NCBI GenBank assembly: GCA_019022495.1
Contig: JAFEKR010000020.1
Location: 806,001-870,000 of the forward strand
Reading direction: 5' to 3'
DNA from: Epichloe hybrida
Taxonomy: Eukaryota > Ascomycota > Sordariomycetes > Hypocreales > Clavicipitaceae
DNA: 64,000 nucleotides
Each line of letters begins with the position of its first letter. Position 1 is the first letter of the stretch. This document shows positions 59,601-64,000 of this stretch, in pieces. Below the pieces are notes generated by a model. The model was not told the DNA's origin and searched no databases. It saw nothing but the letters and a program-made list of their open reading frames with translations. The position numbers and the translations under genes were made by a program.

Positions 59601-60159
59601 TGGCAGGTCACTTGCGTTTTGCGTATCATCTCTTGGCGGTTCATCCACGATAGTGATGCTCGTCGACACGTCGCGGTTCGCAGTGGTGCTCGTTGCTTGC
59701 TTTTTCTGGGAGTGACAGGGTTGTTAGTGACATCCTTGTCAGTAACTGTATATCAGTCTGTATGTGCCGGGATGGTCCACCTACCTGAGTGGCCGGCTTC
59801 GCTGGCTTCGCTGCGACGTCGACCAGACCAAGGCTGTCGGTCACGGTCACAGTCACAGTCTGGAGGCACTCGGCTTCTGTCTGAGAGCGAGGCTCTGTTA
59901 CCCTGGAAAGGAAAAGATGCCTGGGTGGCGAACTGCTCATCTACATATCCCGAGTGTGAGCGATTCGAAGCTGACCAGACAGGGGTGCCACTTGTCCATG
60001 TTCAGGTTCACTGCCAGTCTGCCACAGGCCACAGATACGTACCGCGCCAACCCCGAATTCCGCCTTGAAGGCGTCCAGAATCGCCTGGCTATCCTGGGAT
60101 TCATTGCTCCCCTCCAAGGCAGCTTTTTCTGCTTGCACAAGCGAGTTGAAGCGCGTCAT
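56691..60159 (-). CDS. crb2: DNA-damage checkpoint mediator Rad9/Crb2 (BRCT)
   Basis: Three exons (60,159-60,043; 59,940-59,785; 59,705-56,691) give 1095 residues. The first intron (GTACGT to ATGTAG) abuts an internal ATG at 59,940, so a start there is possible; the upstream exon MTRFNSLVQAEKAALEGSN with DSQAILDAFKAEFG is preferred. A long disordered region with many SQ/TQ and SP/TP sites follows, including a KRKALAAKEMDK-like basic patch. From about residue 815 comes the C-terminal tandem BRCT module: RRLFEGMVFALSFSDNQ, ITQAGGTILHEGFQELF, LPCLAPQWASMC, and a second repeat from KLLIIMDPKKARKE. It links ATR/ATM signalling to the Rad53/Chk effector kinases. Its 3' end lies 207 bases from the Mutator-like element. 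Confidence 0.87.
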
Positions 60160-60625
60160 GACCCCGGTTTGCGGACCATCGCCGTGGGTTTGTGATAAAC
60201 TGAGTATTCACATGTTGCCTTAGGCAATTAGCTAAAGGGCCTTCCAATGTGGGACGAGGCGCCTGGTTGAAACCGCGCCTGAGACGCGCCGTCACGTGCC
60301 TCAGACGCTTTTCGCCAAATCTCAAAGTTTATATCGCTTTTTAGGGAAGTCAGTCAGTCTTAACTCTGGATGAATAGGGCTTATCAACAGCATTCTAAGG
60401 AATACATTTCACCGCTTGAAATTAATCCAAACAACACAACGGCGGGTCTCATGCTTCTACCACCGCAAAATTTGTTCGTAGCCATTCCCTACGAGCCGAC
60501 TCATTCTCCATGCTCGCTGATGAAGTTCAAGGAGACCGTTTCTCCCGGCCACTAGATTGAAATTTGCAAAAGTCGATGTGTGGGTGTAATTATAAATAGG
60601 ATATGATTCAAATGGAAAAGCCAGA

Positions 60626-63600
60626 TTAACGACGGCCCCAATTCTCCCGACTTTCCCAATCGACCCCAGAATAATCTGCTGCTGGATTTTGCGCCCATTT
60701 TTCATTTGCTACGACTTGATGGCCAGGATCCTGCATAAATGCTGGACGGCTGCCACTGGCAACAGCCAAGAGAGGAGCTGGTGTCAGGTTTTGCTCTTTG
60801 CTCTGCTGTTGCAGGTGCTGCTGAGGCGGCTGATTCTGCAGAGGAGCGCTGTGGCCTGCATCGGAAGCCGTCTTGGAATGGCCCATCGGCATCTGCCCGG
60901 AGCTTGGTGCGCCTTGAATTCCCTGACCTTGGGGCCAGAGGCCTGGTTGGGTCGTTGTGTGGCCCTGTGACGGAGAATCAAGAGGCATGCTGAGAGGATG
61001 CATTTGTCCAAAGTAAGTCTGCACAGGCGGCATCCGCGCAGGAGAACCTTGAGAAGACATTTGTGCTGTAGGCCCCTGACCTGTACTTTGAGCTTGTGGA
61101 AAGTGGCTCGGATGCATTTGGCCGGGCAGGAATTGGCTTTGTGTTGGCTGGCCTGCAGCTCCCTGGATAATTTGAAGAGGAGCTTGCGCCTGGCGTACAT
61201 CACCTGAGGGCATTTGAGGCATCCGTCGGGCGTACATCTGTCCTTGGAGTGTTTGTCCCGGGGGAGACTGACCAGGTGCTTGTTCCTGGCCACCACCTGG
61301 GACCAGATTTTGTGTCCCAGGCATTGTCGACTGTCCAGCAGGCAACTGTTGACCGTGCCGGCTCTTTCTATCTGAGCTCAAAGTAGGAAGCAGAGTCAGA
61401 TATGCTTGGACATTGTCCTTGGCCGTGAGGAGCCATGCCGGCCGGACCTTGCTGTCCCGGCTGCCAGATATGGGCCGGACTAAACGGGCCACCGGCGGCC
61501 CATTGTCGTGGTTCTGGTCTTGGTCCCGGAATGGGTCCTGAATGCGGTGGCATCATCTGAGCTTGCTGTGGTGCTTTGGATTTACTGCTGCCGCCCTTGA
61601 ACCACCTTGTCCACTTCTTCTCCTTGCCTTTGCCCCCTTGGAACTCTTGAGGGGGGTGTGCATGGGTTACTTCTGGGTTCCATCGACCCTGAGGAGGTCC
61701 CTGAGGGACTGGCCCGGAAGGCATCTGACCTTGCATCTGATCTGGCGGCATCACCCCCGGGGAAGGCTGAGCGGGGGGTGGTTGGCCCATCGTAGGCTGC
61801 GCCATGGGTGGCTGTCCTAGCTGTTGTGTTGGTCTTTGGACCTGGCTTACAGCCAATGGTTTTGGCTGAAGCAGCGGAGGGCCCTGGGAGCCGGACGGTG
61901 CATCCGGCATAGACTGTTGCAAGCTGGAGGCGATTGATCTTGGTCGCGTCACTTGTGGCGTATGAGATGGCTTTAGTGCTTGCTCTTGTTCCTCGTACTC
62001 TTCAATTTCACCAAGCAAATATCCAGGTGCAGGCGAAGTGACGCTTTGTTGGTTAGCAGGAGCTGCCGGACCAGGTTGACCGCTAGTAGGCTTGACATGA
62101 TAACCAATGGGATACTCCAAGTCTGGTCTTTGCTGAGACTGTTGTTGCGATGGTTGTGCCTGGGACACTTTCGGAGGAACAACTGGTTGGTGTTGGCCTT
62201 GTCGCAATTGCGACTGAAGGAGGATATTAGCTGCGTGTTGCTGCTGCTGCAGCTCCGGTCTAGCCATGTATTTGGATGGCTGTCCGTGAGGAGCACTCTG
62301 AGCAGTGAAGAAGGGCCCTTGGGAATTTGCTCGAACCTGCGCTGGGACGGGTGAACTTTGTCCTTGAGCAGTCGTTGAAGTGCTAGTTGTGGCGGTAGCA
62401 GGCTGCTTATTTAGCGCATCTGAACCAGCATTATTATCCGTCAGAGGTGAAGGTGTATAGTTCGGTCCATTAACAAGCGGGTTAGAAGACCTTCGCATGT
62501 ATGGATCGGCAGGTGTCTGACTAATAGAGGAAACCTGGCTATCTGCTCGAGATCGGGTAGTAGCATCCTCAGGGGTAAAGGCAGAGGTTCTGCGAATGCC
62601 AGGTTGCATGGGTTTCGCAGGACCAAATTGCTGTCGTTCCGCTGGAAATCGAGATTGGTCATCATGGGGGCTCTGTGGCTTAAATGGCTGCCCTGCTGCA
62701 GCATTTTGGATATTCCGTAGGGGCGGGACATTGAAAGATGAGGTTGTAGCAGGTTGCTGTTCGCCCTGCGGATTTGGAGGTGCAACAGCGGGTGCAACAG
62801 GCTGGGCGACCGAAGGGGCCTGTTGAAGTCGAGGTTGACCAACAGCCATATCTTGAGCATTTTGCAGCGGCGAAGCGTTGGCGGGAAACATTGGCGCAGT
62901 TGGCCTTCGCAACTGTGACTGACCGGCTGCCATGTTGTGAACATTTTGCGACTGAAGAACTTGAAACTCTAAAATAAGGGGAGAATCCTCCTTGCTTGTC
63001 TGATCAAATGGTCGATTTGATGAAGCAAGAGCGGTACTGGCAGGACCGGAAGATATTGTCCCACCAACAGCAGTCTGTGGTCGCATAGACTGTTCTTGTC
63101 CTAATGTAGGTATTAGGCTAGCTCGCCTCTTAGGGAGCGTCTGTCCCTGCCAGGACTGCCAGGACTGGGGAGGACATTGGCAGTTTTCTGAACTTCCGGG
63201 AACTATGGCATTTGGCTGAGTCTTTAGCTGCGAGACATGTGGCCTGTCTGGCCCTGGCTGCGTTGTAGTTGCGATGTTCTGTCCATCCGCACTTGACCCA
63301 GAGTTCTGTTGATTTGGGAGACCATCAGGCCGAGGCGGGAACTGGTTCATTGCTTGACTTGACCCCTCATATCCTGCAGGACTTCCAGGCCCGGGTACCT
63401 GCCGCTGTTCCCGCTGGTGTTGCTGCTGCGACTGCTGAGGCGGGCTCTGTATAGAATGTCTCTGGTTGCGTGCTGGCTTCAACACGGACGACGGAACACG
63501 CGCCAGGCCCGCTTCCCAATCTCTTCCCCTCTCTTTCCGCCGTTGTTCCGTCTCGGACTCTACAGCCGTAGTTTGCACTGACTTTGAAGGGTCATGTGTG

Positions 63601-64000
63601 GGAAGAAGAACTTTCGGAACAGTGCTCGGATCCATGGAGATGGAATCCCGCCTTAGATTCAACGTCAAGGAGGCGTCTCGTTGTGGAGAGACACTATGTC
63701 TTTTGTCTGGAGTTGCAGCTTGCGAGGTGCTAGGGTGGCCTGGGACATGGGTCTGGTAGGTAGATTGACTCTGACTCTGAGATTGAATCGGAGTTCCGGG
63801 AGTGCTTCCAGGTTGTTTTCCCGTCATCTTGCAAGTTTCAAGTTTGGGGGCAGGCTGTGATGACTGTTCGCCGTTTGTCCTTGCAGTCTGAGTGTGATGA
63901 TTTCTCACGTCCGTAAACTGGCCTTCCGCTGGAGCTTTCTGTTCTTGCTTTGTGTCAACGGTTTGCAGCGTCATTGCCTCGGTCGTTGTTCTTGCTTGTT
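60626..64000 (-). CDS. Large Gln/Pro/Gly-rich protein, N-terminus possibly beyond window
   Basis: The frame is open from the right edge (an ATG lies at 63,974, preceded by open codons to 64,000) to TAG at 61,368. A second frame of identical composition then continues to 60,626, ending DYSGVDWESRENWGRR. An intron near 61,380-61,455 would join them: GTCCGG...CTCAG (76 nt) or GTCCAA...CTCAG (40 nt) both keep frame. Otherwise a frameshift is implied. The total is about 1,095 residues, mostly disordered, with QSQSQS, QQQQ and GQMP-type repeats, a basic GKGKEKKWTRWFKGGSSKSK segment, and one tryptophan-rich end. I do not recognise the family. It lies head-to-tail behind the crb2 start on the same strand. 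Confidence 0.6.

Overview
The window is a piece of a filamentous ascomycete genome (Pezizomycotina, most likely a Sordariomycete and plausibly Hypocreales). This rests on short GT-AG introns with CTAAC-type branch sites, ascomycete versions of Sec22, Elp5, Trs120, Mak16, Mso1, Gyp7 and Rad9/Crb2, and a first 18 kb that looks destroyed by repeat-induced point mutation (RIP). The species cannot be named from sequence reading alone.

Region 1, about 1-18,043, is a RIP-degraded, extremely AT-rich nest of transposons with no credible working gene. It starts in three tandem ~320-bp repeats. A plus-strand Ty3/gypsy chromovirus follows (gag, RT, RNase H, integrase, chromodomain relics). It is split by a minus-strand Ty1/copia-type element with two 289-bp LTRs and a 5-bp GTTAT duplication, which itself contains a 410-bp miniature inverted-repeat element with an 8-bp duplication. 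The block closes with a 1.8-kb fold-back element with arms of about 400 bp, and normal composition resumes at about 18,044.

Region 2, about 18-36.9 kb, holds, in order, a secreted GH18 chitinase-like protein, a zinc-finger-like protein with a possible prenylation signal, SEC22, ELP5, an ASX-homology (ASXH) protein, a decayed DUF2264 gene, a ten-exon sugar-type MFS transporter, a gene-poor 3.3-kb stretch, and a short-chain dehydrogenase homologue lacking its catalytic and cofactor motifs.

Region 3, about 37.7-64 kb, is denser and mainly housekeeping: TRS120, PABA synthase (with an apparent frameshift), a divergent VPS55/MAK16 pair, MSO1, GYP7, a complete but broken Mutator-like transposon with 56-bp TIRs and 8-bp duplications, the RAD9/CRB2 checkpoint mediator, and a large Gln/Pro-rich protein running off the right edge.

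Five genes in 29 kb (SEC22, TRS120, VPS55, MSO1, GYP7) act in membrane trafficking: ER-Golgi SNARE, TRAPPII, late endosome, exocytic SNARE regulation and Rab7-type GAP. They lie on both strands among unrelated genes, so this is probably chance or old synteny rather than an operon-like unit. The DUF2264 relic beside the sugar transporter may be what is left of a small carbohydrate-use locus. Intergenic DNA carries a recurring 9-mer TACGGAGTA, several inverted-repeat elements and long homopolymers. Exon borders below were chosen by eye from splice signals, reading frame and family similarity.
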